DNA from: Dugong dugon
Taxonomy: Eukaryota > Chordata > Mammalia > Sirenia > Dugongidae
Length of the DNA stretch: 64,000 nucleotides
NCBI GenBank assembly: GCA_030035585.1
Contig: CM057462.1
Location: 98,229,234-98,293,233, forward strand
Direction: 5' to 3'
Shown: piece after piece, positions 11,611 through 23,423 of the stretch
Position numbering within the stretch: position 1 is the first letter of the stretch
How the letters are laid out: each line of letters opens with the position of its first letter
Program-made: the position numbers and the translations under genes
The notes under the pieces: model-generated
Told to the model about the DNA's origin: nothing
The model's input: only the letters and a program-made list of their open reading frames with translations
Database searches by the model: none

Positions 11611-12240
11611 AAATGCCCCCCAAGACCATCATCATCTTCCCTAAGCTATGTGTCTTACTCTTTCCCCAGTGGGTTGAAAGTATTTGTCATGTCTGACTGC
11701 TCAGGAAAACCCAGCTGGGCCAAAGAAAACATCTCTATTGGGAGATTCAGGGGTTATTCAAATATCCACACCGAGAGGAAGTCCTGTGGTTTCCCTTTGT
11801 ACCCTGTTTGTAACAAATAAGCCACAGAAGTGTGCTTGGTTCATTAACAGAGATAGATGAAGCCAACCCAGCCACCACTCTGCACTTGACAAAATGGACT
11901 TACTGCTCTGTTTGTGATGCTTCTCTATTAGCAGAGCAGGGTGGTGAAGGAATTCCACGGCCTTTACATGCTTTAAGAGGATGATGACACATGGGAGGAT
12001 AAATGGGATGTAGGATATACCACCAAAGGGATTTACTGGGAAAGTCATTACCAGAGAGGGGGAATGAGAAACTACTAATGCTGTGTCTGAATAATAGAGT
12101 CAAGTTTGGGATCTGTGTACAAGTCCCTGATTCCCTGGATCTCAGTGTCCTCCTCTATAAATAGGTGGAGGTGTCACACTAGATCAGGACTTTCCAAGTG
12201 TATCCTGAGGCACACTAGTACTGTGGTACACTAAAACCAG
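11611..12240. other. unassigned non-coding sequence
   Basis: No recognisable repeat or gene. Two overlapping minus-strand frames (11758-12103) lack any family signature. Confidence 0.35.
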
Positions 12241-12242
12241 TG

Positions 12243-12452
12243 TAAAACCAGTTGCTGTCAAGTTGACTTTGACTCATGGTGACTCTATGTGTGTTAGAGT
12301 AGATATGTGCTCCATAGGGTTTTCAGTGGCTGATTTTTTTGGAAGTAGATTACCAGAACTTTCTTCTGAGCCACCTCCGAGTGGGCTTGAACTTCCAACC
12401 TTTTGGTTAGCAGTCAAGTGTGCTAACCATTTGTACCACCCAGGGAATCCAC
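12243..12452 (-). repeat. AfroSINE, long form, minus strand
   Basis: CCAGTTGCTGTCAAGTTGAC, CTCCATAGGGTTTTCAGTGG, GGAAGTAGATTACCAGAACT, reversed B-box GGCTTGAACTTCC, ending CCACCCAGGGAATCCA. Confidence 0.9.
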
Positions 12453-13380
12453 TCGTTCTGTAATACTTTGGGACATTTATATGATGAAAATTATTTTATA
12501 ACAAAAAGGGAAATGTTAGGTTAGACAACTTCATTTGCTTATTATCACTATCTTTTGCTTGTTTTTTATGCAGAATTTTTCAGGGTCTTTATATACATTT
12601 ATAGTATAATTTATATAAATTACTGATCTCTCACTGATACACTCAGTGGCACTTCCCAAACTTGATTGGTCACCAAACCACATTTTCAATAAGTCTCTTG
12701 TGGGATAGAGTTTCCTAGGACAGACCTCAGTGGAATACTACACTAGAAGGTGTCTAGCGATCATTTGTCTGGAGGAGAGCTGGGCTGCTGCTTCTGTTTA
12801 TGAAGAACACCTGGGGTGGAGTGGCAGTACTGATTTATCTTCTGGTGGGATAGAAGAGCACACATGTATGCTTTCTTGGTTAAAAATCTCTTTGCAGTGG
12901 GATGAATAGGTGAATCACAGGGCATTTTTAGGGCAGAGAAACTATTTTGTGTGATATTGAAATGGTGGACACTTGACATTACATATTTGCCAAAACCCAT
13001 AATACTATACAACATAAAGAGAGAACCCTAATGTAAACTATGGACTTTAGTTAAATAACCAATATTTATTGGTTAAATAACCGATGTTTAGTTAGTTAAA
13101 TAACCGGTATTACTATTGGTTCATCAATTGTAACAAATGTACCATATATGCAAGATATTAGTAATAAGGGAATCTGTGGGCAGGGGTGAGAGGGAGTATT
13201 TGGGAACTCCTTGTACTTTCTGCTCAATGTTTATGCAAGCCTAAAGTTCTCTAAAAATAGTCTTTAAAAAAAAAAGCTATCTGCACATCTGTGTTCCCCA
13301 AACTTCCCACTTGCTTCATAGTTCCTAAAATCTGATGAAAGACAAATTGAGCTTTATCTTGTACTTTGATAGATGGCGCT
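12453..13380. other. unassigned non-coding sequence
   Basis: No recognisable mobile element. Around 13050-13110 the phrase GTTAAATAACC(A/G) occurs three times at about 25-bp spacing, a small local repetition. Confidence 0.35.
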
Positions 13381-13389
13381 TACTCCTGT

Positions 13390-13615
13390 ATTGAACACTT
13401 ATACTGCACCATACATTTAATATAAATATTTTATAAATTATCTCATTTAATTTTTACAGGACGCCTATGACAATAGTTGTGTACATTGTACAGTAGTTGA
13501 CAGTTGCATCCCTGCCTGCAATATACATATGATTGTTCCCATTTAACAGATAATTAAATTAAGGTCCAGAGAGGTTAAGTATTGGAATAACTAGTAAACA
13601 CTGGAACCAGGATGG
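13390..13615 (+). repeat. MIR, diverged
   Basis: Visible blocks are TTGAACACTTATACTGCACC, TTATCTCATTTAATTTTTAC, CCCATTTAACAGATAATTAA and GTCCAGAGAGGTTAAGTATT. Confidence 0.7.
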
Positions 13616-13639
13616 AAACCAATCTCTTTCTATCGAAAT

Positions 13640-13810
13640 GCCAGTACCTGTTGCCATCCAGTCAATTTTGACTCACAGCAACCCTACAGGAAAGAGTAAA
13701 ACTGCTCCATAGTGTTTCCAAGGAGCGTCTGGTGGATTTGAACTGCTGACCTTTTGGTTGGCAGCCATAGCTCATCATAGCTCTTAACCACTGCATCGCC
13801 AGGGCTCCTG
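13640..13810 (-). repeat. AfroSINE, short form, minus strand
   Basis: GTTGCCATCCAGTCAATTTT, CCCTACAGGAAAGAGTAAAA, CCAAGGAGCGTCTGGTGGAT, reversed B-box and GCATCGCCAGGGCTCC. It contains a small internal duplication (AGCTCATCATAGCTC) in the head. Confidence 0.92.
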
Positions 13811-13999
13811 AAATGCCAATAGATAATTTCAATTCTTTCCCAATTTGTTTGTTTGTTTTAATCATGCTGAATTGGATAAGTAGTTAGCTGTGAACTAAAT
13901 TCTTGATACCAATTCAAGATTTCAATTTTAGTACCTTCTTGGCTAGATGAGGAACAAGAAGACTAACTGAAATTTATGAAAGTTTGCATCTATTATTCA

Positions 14000-14412
14000 T
14001 TTCTGTATAATAAACCACCCAAAACTTAGCTTAAAACATGGGGTCACTCACATGGCAGCGGTCATCTGGCACCTCAACTGAGGCTTCAAGGTCTAACATA
14101 GCTTTGTTCTCAGATCTGGCATTTGTTGCTGGCTCATGGCAGGACTCCCTGTATCCAATAGGCAAACACAGGATTCTTCACACAGTGGTGGCAGTGTGCT
14201 CAGGCTTCTTGAGGCATAGGTTTGGGAACTCCCACACCATCACTTCCTCCACATTCTGTTACCCAAAGCAATTCATAAAGCCAGCCCAGATTCAAGGGGC
14301 AGGAAGACAGACTTTTCTTCTTCATGGGACGAACAGCAAAGTCACACTGCACATGGGCATGTGGATAGGAATTATTGCAGCTATCTTTGTAAACACTCTA
14401 CCACCATTTTAA
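14000..14412 (-). repeat. MLT1-type LTR fragment
   Basis: CTGTATAATAAACCACCCAA, AACTTAGCTTAAAACATGGG, CTCAACTGAGGCTTCAAGGT and TCTGTTACCCAAAGCAATTC resemble an antisense MLT1 (ERVL-MaLR) LTR. The 124-codon plus frame inside is incidental. Confidence 0.55.
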
Positions 14413-14420
14413 CAGACTCC

Positions 14421-14636
14421 TGCCCTGGGTAGTATAAATAGTTAAGTATTCCACTACTAACTGAAAAGTTGGCTGTTCAAATCCACCCAGAGGTACCTCA
14501 GAAGAAAAGCCTGACAATCTCCTTCTGAAAGATCACAGCCATTGAAAACCCTATGGAGGATAGTTCTACTCCGAAATGCATTGGGTTGCCATGAGTCAGA
14601 ATCAACTCAACGGCAAGTGGTTTGGTTTGGTTTTGG
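14421..14636 (+). repeat. AfroSINE, long form
   Basis: Head CTGCCCTGGGTAGTATAAAT, B-box CTGTTCAAATCCACC, middle block GAAAGATCACAGCCATTGAA, tail GTTGCCATGAGTCAGAATCA, and a GGTTTGGTTTGGTTTT end. Confidence 0.9.
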
Positions 14637-15475
14637 CCTTAGAACACCTGCTCAGGTAATGCCTCCTTTTCCAAAAGTCTGTCTACCTCCTACTGTGCAC
14701 AGAGCTACATAACTCTGCGCTGTAGTAAGAGCTGATCAGACAACACATAGGCCCCTAACCTAGAAGAAGTCAATCCATTGCTGAGTTGAGTCAATCCATT
14801 TTTTTCTAAGAATTTAAATTGTAGAACATGTAAGTTAGTCAGCAGTGCTGGAATCGAAAACCATTCAGTGCAGCCATTTCTCCTTTACATTCATGGAGAA
14901 GCAGAGATAAATTCATTCATTCATTCAAAGGCATTTACAGCACACCCATTACTTTGCACTGTGATAGGCACCGAGCCCACTCGATTGAGAGAGAACGATA
15001 AAAGCCTATCCACAGGGGTGAGGAAACACAACTCCAAACATTTCCAAAGAGACAAAGGCTCTGGTTCCAGAACCTAGCGAGGCCTGGTTATACATCCTGC
15101 CTCTGTTTCTTCTAAGTTGCCACTGGAACTGCACAATAGAAATCCCCATTTTTCATAAGCTGGCAGGAATGGGTTTCTGTTACTTGCATCTAAATCAGCC
15201 TGGATATGGAATTCTGTTGATAGAAGCTGCCAGTTACTTCCTGTATTGGCAGAGAGAATATAACACTGGAACAAATTGTCTACTGTTCTGGGACTTTTAA
15301 GAATAGCACCTGGGTGACATGGTCATTTGGATTTGGTGACAGCAGGACCTCAAGATGTCAAGCAGATTCTTCCTCATTTTTATATGGAGAAACACTTTCC
15401 AAATGTAGTGAATCTCTGACTTGCTTACTGGCATGGAATGACTCAGAATGAAATCAACCTAGCTCTCCGATAATT
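14637..15475. other. unassigned non-coding sequence
   Basis: No recognisable element apart from a short (ATTC)n run near 14910-14927. Frames of 66-69 codons have no recognised family. Confidence 0.35.
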
Positions 15476-15605
15476 ATTTATTCAACTTTCCACTGACTAT
15501 TTTTTGAATGCCTACTGTTTGTCTGGCCCTTCTCTAGGCACTTAGGATGCATCAACAAACAAAAAAGGACAAGGTTCCTGCCATTACAGAGCTTACAGGC
15601 TAGCA
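15476..15605 (+). repeat. possible old LINE/MIR relic
   Basis: TTTGAATGCCTACTGTTTGT, CTCTAGGCACTTAGGATGCA and CCATTACAGAGCTTACAGGC are typical of ancient L2/L3-like fragments. Confidence 0.4.
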
Positions 15606-15949
15606 TATTGTTCCCAAGTTATGAAGAATGAGAAAAAGATAGCAATCATTATAATTTGTTGGGTCTATTTAGAAATAGGCATTTTCTTATTGAGAAATAC
15701 AATTGCTAATAATAATAAATCTAATCTTTAAAATACAGATTGTAGAATGCATAAGTGCAGTAGAAAATGAAAAATAATAACAACAAAGACATTAAAAAGA
15801 ATCTGTGTATTTATATAATTGTTTCTGTGAAATAATTCACTGACTTGCTCTCCTGCAAGATTGGGTTTGTGCTTCTGGCCTAGTGAAGTGCCAGGCTGTT
15901 CTCTATACTGGGCTAGATCTGATAATGTTGGGGGATAATATATAATATA

Positions 15950-16155
15950 AGGCCCCTGGGTGGAGCAAACACTTTGAACTCTGCTACTAGTGGACAGGTT
16001 GGCAGTTCAAATCCATCCAGTGGTGCCACAAAACAAAGGCCTGGAGATCTGCTTCTGTAAAGATGTAAGCCAAGAAACCTCTATGGATCTCAGTTCTATT
16101 CTGTAACACATAGGGTCACCATGAGTTGTAATAGACTCAACAGCATCTGGTTAAT
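15950..16155 (+). repeat. AfroSINE, long form, diverged
   Basis: Head GGCCCCTGGGTGGAGCAAAC, B-box GCAGTTCAAATCCATC, middle AGGCCTGGAGATCTGCTTCT, tail GGGTCACCATGAGTTGTAAT. Confidence 0.87.
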
Positions 16156-17040
16156 ATATAAGATAGCAGGATTTGACACACTGTAACTCATCTGTTACAT
16201 GAATGCTAAGTTCTGATTTTACTCTCACTAGTCCAGAGTAGTTGTCTTTGTTTCTCATCTGGCAATTATCATTGCTAATACAGATTGCAATCAGTTGTTT
16301 CTTCTGTCTTGCCCATAACCTCGGAGGGAAAAAATGCTATTTAGTTTTTTAAAGTATTTTTAAAAATGAAGAGCCTTAAATATTTCCTGAGTTGTTCTTC
16401 CATGGAAGAAGCCTTGATTTAAAAAACAAACAAACAAAAAAATGTAGCTCCTTTTACAATAGTCAGGTTGCTTCTTCTCAGGTGGCTGGATTTGATTCTC
16501 TATGCTGGAAGTTGAAACAGTATATATTCTAAGTATTCCACATATCCATCTAATAGACTCACGTACTATTTACTTAATCAATTGGCATAACAAATTCTTA
16601 CATCTCCAGGACAAAACTTTTGTATTATCAGAATAAAAGCAAGCGCAGTGTTGAAGAAGAGACTCTATTCTTTATAAACTCTATTGGTATCCTTTCAAAG
16701 GAAATTCTCTTGGGTGGATAAGAAGTTGGCACACTGAAAGTTAATGCATAATTTTCCATGCTCAAAAGTCAGGACTCAAGCAGGCTTGTCTAGGATGCAG
16801 CCCACACCACCAAGATCTTCCCCCAGCCTTTCAGCTCCTGTGCATTACTCATGGCTCTGAGCAGCAGAGGAGGCCAATGCTCTTTGTTCAGGGTACAAAT
16901 TCATCATCTGAGGGAGCTGGTCTGAATAGAAGTCTGCCCTCTCCATTCCACCCTCCCTGTAAACTTTCCCCCTCAAGATGGTTCATGTATTATGAGAAGT
17001 TTGGGGGACAGTGGAGTGCACTCAAGGTTCCTGGTGGGTC
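16156..17040. other. unassigned non-coding sequence
   Basis: Unique-looking sequence. No element or gene recognised. Confidence 0.35.
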
Positions 17041-17041
17041 A

Positions 17042-17432
17042 GGATGCTGGGCGCCATGTACTGATCATCTGCCACGGAGTCAGCTCCAATTCACAGCGAG
17101 CCCATGTACAACAGAAATAAATATTGCCCCCTCCTGTACCATATCCATGATTTTGGTATGCTTGAGTTCATTGTTGTGGCTGCTGTGTATTTTGAAGGCC
17201 TTGCAACCTAAGGGGCTCATCTCCCAGCACTATATCAGAAAATATTCTGTTGGGATCCATACGGTTTTCACTGGCTACTTTTCCAAAGATCACCAGGTCT
17301 TTCTTCTTCGTCTGTCTTAGTCTGGAAGCTCCGCTGAAACTTGTCCACCACGGGTGACCCTACTGGTATTTGAAATACCAGTGCCATAGCTTCCAGCATC
17401 ATAGCAACATGCAAGTCACCTGAGTATGGGTG
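17042..17432 (-). repeat. internally deleted, non-autonomous RTE derivative, minus strand
   Basis: The left part (about 17065-17200) is the reverse complement of the RTE 3' end (CCCATGTACAACAGAAATAA, CATTGTTGTGGCTGCTGTGT). The right part (about 17200-17415) is the reverse complement of the RTE 5' end as seen at 38100-38320: CAACCTAAGGGGCTCATCTC, GTTTTCACTGGCTACTTTTC, GTCTGTCTTAGTCTGGAAGC and CACCACGGGTGACCCTACTG. The whole coding body is missing, leaving about 370 bp. A 147-codon frame crossing it (16877-17320) is a by-product. Confidence 0.82.
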
Positions 17433-18735
17433 GTGGACCTTATAAGGAGATCTTTTTAAAAATGCTTCGGTTACTTCCCAGGGTGATGTTCTCCTTCATA
17501 CCTGGAGAGAGACAGAGGAATGAGAAAGCTATCTTCATTTTTGGTAGCAATACAGAAATGCAATAGTGATCTACTGTTTAGTTCCATGGGCATGTCCTTT
17601 CATGGCCTCTGATGGGGAAATGCTTGTTTAATCTCTTTTAGATTGTTTGGCCAGGATGTTTTTTGAGGGGGAGGACAAACAAAGAAAATAATTTTGTAAT
17701 AAGGTAAAGGCTAATTATATATAATGAAGTTATATAACAACATCACACACCATTAGAATTTTTTTTTAATTAAAAGTCCTTAATGTTTTATATGTGCCTG
17801 TTCAATGAAACAATAGAAGGCTATTTTACTAAGTATGATTCAAATAGCTGGGGAATGATTTTTTCTTTTTTTTTTTCCCCTAGGCCCTAAGTTTTCCAGT
17901 CTGGATTCTTGGAAGAGGAAGAGAACCCATACAGTTTGCCTTCCTTATTCCAGGACTACATATAGTTTATGTGTCTTAATTCTTACTTTGATAACATATT
18001 AGTTGCAGAGGCCTAATGATGTTACTTCATGTTAATCATAATATTCTGACTGAATTGGAATATAAAGGGGCAGAGAATATTTGAATTTGAGCCCTGATCC
18101 CCACCTGCATTGCCTAACATCATCTCTTCAGACAGAATAGCTGGGAATGGCCACACCAGGATTTTTTGTTTGCTTGTTTTTCCTTTGTCTTTGTTCCACA
18201 GTTCCCTGAATCACTTAGAATACCTTAGTTAAGGCTTTTTATTTGGGGTCAGGTATAGCCTTTTTGAACAAGACTGTAGTCTGGGCAAAGTGCATTTTCC
18301 TACTGATGTAGTACAAATTAAGGTAACTTGGTATCTTTAGATCTTAAGACTGGAAAAATTTTTGTTGGTATTGTAGATCATGGAGTATCTAAGGAGACAA
18401 GGCACTCCCACCCTTTGGATAAGCATCAGCAAGGTCTCCTCCAATCCATTTTGTTAGATACACTGCCATGGTGCTGGAAGAGGGTGGCCTAGATAAAGAT
18501 ATCTCAATACTGGGGCTTGTAGAAAAGCTTTGTGAAATAGCCTGTCTCTTGGTCAGGTTTAGACTAGCCAGGGCCCTCGTCTAACTACCAGGATAATGGA
18601 AGCAAGGTCAATGTCATCACTAAAATCTTCTAAAATCTGCTAAATAATCACTACTATCTTTTACATTTCTGTAGATCTCCAAAGTGTCATGGTTACTGTC
18701 TTTCTATTGCTCCATCCTTTTTTTTTTTCCCTTCT
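17433..18735. other. unassigned non-coding sequence
   Basis: About 1.3 kb with no recognised mobile element. Short homopolymer T tracts lie at 17761, 17869 and 18719. Confidence 0.35.
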
Positions 18736-18739
18736 TTCT

Positions 18740-18975
18740 CTTTTTAACACATACTTATTGAGTAGCACATATAGCATTGTGCTACAATGAGATGGTTCCT
18801 GGTAACACAACTCTTTGAAACACATACATTATCTTCCTTTGTTTTATAGGTATTGCACTTATGCTTAGAGAGATTGAGTGACTTGATGAAAGGTCACACT
18901 GCTGGGAATTTTGGCAGAGCCAGGTTTAAAGCCAAGTGCTATCTGACTTTAGAGCCCCTGAGCCTTTCATTGTAC
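18740..18975 (+). repeat. MIR, diverged
   Basis: ACACATACTTATTGAGTAGC, GCTTAGAGAGATTGAGTGAC and GGTCACACTGCTGGGAATTT appear in MIR order. Confidence 0.6.
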
Positions 18976-19182
18976 CCTGCTGCCTTGGGGGTCTAAAGTG
19001 ATCTGATCACTACAGATGCCCCCTAAGGCTGTACCAGTAGCGGACTCGTTACTGATTTCTAGATCCCAGGATCTCATTATTGGTAAGGAAACTAGTGGTA
19101 AAATATAAAGAAAACAAATACCTGAAGTGCTGGGACAATCCTATAGGAATCAGCAAACTCCAAAGACGAAAAAGTTTTACAT

Positions 19183-19432
19183 ATATGTTATTGTTAGTTG
19201 CCATAGAATCAGCTCTGACTCATGGCGACCTTATGTATAACAGAACGAAACGTCACCCAGTCCTGTGTCATCTTCATAATCACTGCTATGTTTGAGTCCA
19301 TTGTTGCAGCTATTGTGTCAATCCATCACCTTGAGGGTTTCCCTCATTTTCACTGACCCTCTACTTTACCAAACGTGATGTTCTTTTCTAGTGATTGTTC
19401 TTTCGTGATGATGTAGCCAATGTAAGTGAACA
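19183..19432 (-). repeat. RTE LINE 3' end, 5'-truncated, minus strand
   Basis: TTATTGTTAGTTGCCATAGA, CTTATGTATAACAGAACGAA, CATTGTTGCAGCTATTGTGT, ATCACCTTGAGGGTTTCCCT, CTACTTTACCAAACGTGATG, then TGATGATGTAGCCAATGTAA. About 250 bp of the RTE tail. Confidence 0.85.
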
Positions 19433-19498
19433 GATATAGCCATTCATCTAATAAGCTGTTTTTTTAGTAGTAAAGTGTGTTGATAACCCCCCACCATT

Positions 19499-19511
19499 TA
19501 ATTCTGATTCT
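19499..19511. repeat. left TSD of the 3.9-kb L1
   Basis: TAATTCTGATTCT here is repeated exactly at 23411-23423, bracketing the L1. Confidence 0.93.
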
Positions 19512-21349
19512 TTTCTTTTTTTAATTTTATTATGTTCTAGGTGAAAGTTTACAGTGCAAATTAGTTTCTCAGTAAAAAAATTTATACACAAGTTGTTCTG
19601 TGACATTGGTTGCAATCCTCACAATGAGTCAGCACTCTCCACCTTTCCCTTTACACCCTGCGTTTACTGTGTCCATTTGTTCAATTTTCCTGTTCCTTCT
19701 CACCTTCTCTTCTTTGCTTTTGGGTATGGGTTGCCCATTTAATCTCGTATACTTGACTGAACTAAGAAACGCATCCCTCACGTGTGTTATTGCTTGTTTC
19801 ATAGGCCTGTTTAATCTTTGGCAGAAAGGTAGACTTCAGGAGTGGCTTCAGTTCTGAGTTAGCAGGGTGTCCAGGGTCTTATAGTCTAAGGGTTCCTCCA
19901 ATCTCTGTCAGACCGGTAAGTCTGGTTTATTTTTGTGAATTTGAATTTTGTTCTACATTTTTCTCATGTTCTGTCTGGGACCTTCTATTGTGATGCTTGT
20001 AAGAGCAGTCAGTGATGGTAGCCAGGCACCATGTAGTTCTTCTGGGCTCAGGCTGGTGGAGGCTGTGGTTCATGTGGTCCATTTGTCATTTGGACTACTA
20101 TTTTCCTTGTGTTTTTAGTTTTCCTCATTCTCCTTTGCTCTGAACTTGATGGAACCAGTAGATATATTTTAGATGGCTGCTCACAAGCTTTAAAGACCCC
20201 AGATGCCACTCACCAAAGTAGGATGCAGAACATTTTATGAACTATGTTATGCCAGTTAACCTAGATGTCCCCCAAGACCATGGTCCCTGGCCCTCAGCCC
20301 CAATAACTCGGTCCCTCAAGGTGCTTGGGTGTGTCTAGGAAGCTTCAATGGCTTTGCATTGGCCAAGTTGTGCTTACTTGCCCTATATTGTGTGTTGTCT
20401 TTCCCTTCACAAAGTTGACACGTCTACTGTCTGGTTAGCGACTTCCCCTTCTCCGCCCTTCCCTCCCTTGTAATCATCAAAGATTTTTTTTTTCTGTGTG
20501 TAAACCTATTCTTGGGTTTTTATAATAGTAGTCTCATACAATATTTGTCCTTTTGTAATTGACTTATTTTGCTCCACATAATACCCTCCAGATTCATCCT
20601 GTTGTGAGATGTTTCACAGATTCATCATTGTTCTTTATCTGTTGTATACTGTTTCATTGTGTGTATGTACCATAGTTTGTTTATCCATCCATTGATGGGC
20701 ACTTAGGTTGTTTCCATCTTTTTGCTATTGTGAACAATGCTGCAATGAACATGGGTGTGATGGCTCTTATTTCTCTAGGATATATTCCTAGGAGTGGGTT
20801 TGCAGGATTGTATGGTATTTCTATTTCTTGTTTTTTTAAGGAGATGCCATATGGTTTTCCATAGTGATTGTACCAATTTGCTTTCCCACCAGCAGAGCAT
20901 AAGAGTTCCAGTCTCCCAGCAATCTCTTCATCATTCGTTATTTTCTGTTTTTATGATTAGTGCCAGTAATGTCGGGGTGAGATGGTATCTCATTGTAGCT
21001 TTGATTTACATTTCTCTAAAGGCTAATGATCATGAGCATTTCCTCATATGTCTGTTAGCTGCCTGAATGTCTTCTTTGGCGAAGTGTCTGTTCATGTCAT
21101 TTGATCATTTTTTTAATTGGGTTATTTGTCTTTTTGTTGTTGAGGTGTTGAGGTAGTCTATAGATTTTAAAGATTAGACCCTTGTTGGATATGTCGTAGC
21201 CAAATATTTTTTCCCAGTATGTAGGCTCTCTTTTTACTCTTTTGGTGAAATCTTTTGATGAGCATAAGTGTTTAATTTTTAGGAGCTCCCAGCTATCTAG
21301 TTTATCTTCTGGTGTTTATGAATTGTTAGTTATGGTTTGTATGAGTTTG

Positions 21350-21866
21350 TGTCTTAGTTATCTAGTGCTGCTATAACAGAAATACCACAAGTGGATGGCT
21401 TTAACAAACAAAAGTTTGTTCTCTCACAGTTTAGGAGGCTAAAAGTCCAAATTCAGGGTGACAGCTCCAGGGGAAGGCCTTCTCTCTCTGTTGGCTCTGG
21501 GGGAAGGTCTTTGTCATCAATCTTCCCCTTGTCTAGGAGGTTCTCAGCACAGGGACCCCTGGTTCAAAGGATGCACTCCACTCCCAGAGCTTCTTTCTTG
21601 GTGGCATGAGGTCCCTCTATGCTCTGATGGCTTCTCTTATAACTCAAAACAGACTGACTCAAGATACAACCTAATCCTGTAGATTGAGTACTGACTCATT
21701 AACATAACTACCTTTAGTCCTGCCTCATTAAGATCACAGAGGTTAGGATTTACAACACATAGGATAATCACATCAGATCACAAAATGGGAGACAACAACA
21801 CAGTGCTGGGAATCATGGCCTAGCCAAACTGATGCATTTTGGGGGGATACAATTCAATCCATAATA
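21350..21866 (-). repeat. solo LTR (MaLR-type) inside the L1, minus strand
   Basis: Plus-strand reading is TGTCTTAGTTATCTAGTGCT ... GATACAATTCAATCCATAATA, about 517 bp. It matches the family of the LTRs at 50821 and 54547. The terminal CA is changed to TA at 21866 and the flanks share only TTTG, so the TSD is decayed. It interrupts the L1 between 21349 and 21867. A stretch at about 21869-21905 (GAATTGACTCAATGGC and GGTTTTG) looks like a SINE-tail remnant. Confidence 0.85.
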
Positions 21867-22203
21867 TTTGGAATTGACTCAATGGCAAAGGGTTTGTTTT
21901 GGTTTTGGTATTAGGGCCCCTAGTGTCGTCCCTAATTTTTCTTCCATGATCTTTATTGTTTTAGGTTTTATATTTGGGTCTTTGGTCCATTTTGAGTTAG
22001 CTTCTGTGTATAGTGTGAGGTACGGGTCCTGTTTCATTTTTTTACAGATGGACATCCAGTTTTGCTGTCATTATTTGTTAAAAAAGGCTGTCTTTTCCCC
22101 CATTTAATGGACTTTTGTCCTTTGTCAAAGATAGCTGAGCATAGGTGGATGGATTTACATCTGGGTTCTCAGTTCTGTTCCATTTGTCTATGTGTCTATC
22201 ATT

Positions 22204-23210
22204 TTACCAGTACCAGACTGTTTTGACTACTGTAGCTGTGTAATAGGTTCTGAGATCAGGTAGTGTGGGGCCTCCTACTTTGTTCTTTTTCTTCAATAAT
22301 GCTTTGCTTAACTGAGGACTCTTTCCTTTCCATATAAAGTTGGTGATTAGGTTTTCCATCTTGTTAAAGACTGCTGTTGGTATTTGGATCAGGATTGTCT
22401 TGCATCTGTAGATTGCTTTGGGTAGGATTGACATTTTTACAATGTTAAGTCTTCCTATCCATGAGCATGGAATGTTTTTCCATTTATGTAGGTCTCTTTT
22501 GGTTTCTTGCAAAAGCATTTTATAGTTTTCTTTGTGTAGGTCTTTTACATCCCTGATTAGATTTATTCCTAAGTATTTTATCTTTTTAGGGACTATTATC
22601 AATGGTGTTGTTTTCCTGATTTCCTTTTCGAAGTTCTCTTTGTCATTGTATAGGAATCCAACTGATTTTTGTATATTGATCTTGTATCCTGCTACTCTGT
22701 TGAATCGATTAGTTCTAGTGGTTTTCTTGTGGAATCTTTGGAGGTTTATATGTATAGAATCATATCATCTGCGAACAGGGATAGTTTTATTTCTTCTTTT
22801 CCAATTTGGATGACCTTTTCTTTTTCCTGCCTTATTGCTCTGGCTAGGACTCCCAGCACAATGTTAAATAGAAGTGGTGATAAATGGCATCCTTGTCTTG
22901 TTCCTGTTCTTGGGGGGAATGCTTTTAGCCTCTCTCTTTTGAGAATGATGCTGGCTATTGGTTTTATATAGGTGCCCTTTATTATGCTGAAGGATTTCCC
23001 TTCTCTTCCTACTTTATTGGGAGTTTTTGTTAGGAATGGGTGTTGGACTTTATCAAATGCCTTTTCTGCATTGATTGAGATGATCATGTGATTCTTTTCT
23101 TTTGTTCTATTTATGTGGTGGATTATGTTGATTGACTTTCTAATGTTGAACCATCCTTGCATAGCTGGTATGAATCCCCTTGGTTGTGGTGTATTATTTT
23201 TTTGATACAA
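22204..23210 (-). pseudogene. L1 ORF2 reverse-transcriptase relic
   Basis: Two minus-strand frames (22746-23210, 154 codons, and 22204-22602, 132 codons) encode pieces of L1 ORF2. The first holds the RT catalytic FADD motif (codons at 22764-22775) preceded by the conserved [14 protein letters not shown] segment (thumb-side of the palm in L1 RTs). The second holds ORF2 text downstream of the RT with LPDLRTYYTATV. Stops and frameshifts separate them, and the 5' half (endonuclease) is absent through 5' truncation. Non-functional. Confidence 0.92.
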
Positions 23211-23410
23211 TGTTGAATTTTATTGGCCAGAATTTTGTTGAGAATTTTTGTATCTATATTTATGAGAGATACTGGTCTGTAATTTTATTATTTTTTTTTT
23301 TGTGTGTGTGTGATGTCTTTGCCTGGCTTTGGTATCAGGGTTATGCTGGCTTCATAGAATGAATTCAGGAGTATTTCTTCCTTTTCTTTGCTCTGAAATA
23401 GTTTGAGTAG

Positions 23411-23423
23411 TAATTCTGATTCT
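23411..23423. repeat. right TSD of the 3.9-kb L1
   Basis: TAATTCTGATTCT, identical to 19499-19511. Confidence 0.93.

Larger units (their letters stand above)
19512..23410 (-). mobile_element. L1 LINE, 5'-truncated, minus strand
   Basis: The element begins with its A-tail side as a T-rich run (TTTCTTTTTTTAATTTT), passes through the 3' UTR (GGTGAAAGTTTACAGTGC, AGACCCCAGATGCCACTCAC), the ORF2 C-terminal part and the RT, and stops in ORF2 at about 23410. Exact 13-bp direct repeats flank it, so both ends are fixed. About 3.4 kb is L1 and 0.5 kb is an LTR inserted at 21350. The 3' UTR has a single terminal block, unlike the L1 copies at 27387 and 59908. The coding frame is broken repeatedly, so it cannot move. 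Confidence 0.95.

Noticed and set aside
16877-17320. 147-codon plus-strand open frame
   Set aside because: It runs from unique sequence into the antisense of an RTE derivative, so it is a by-product.
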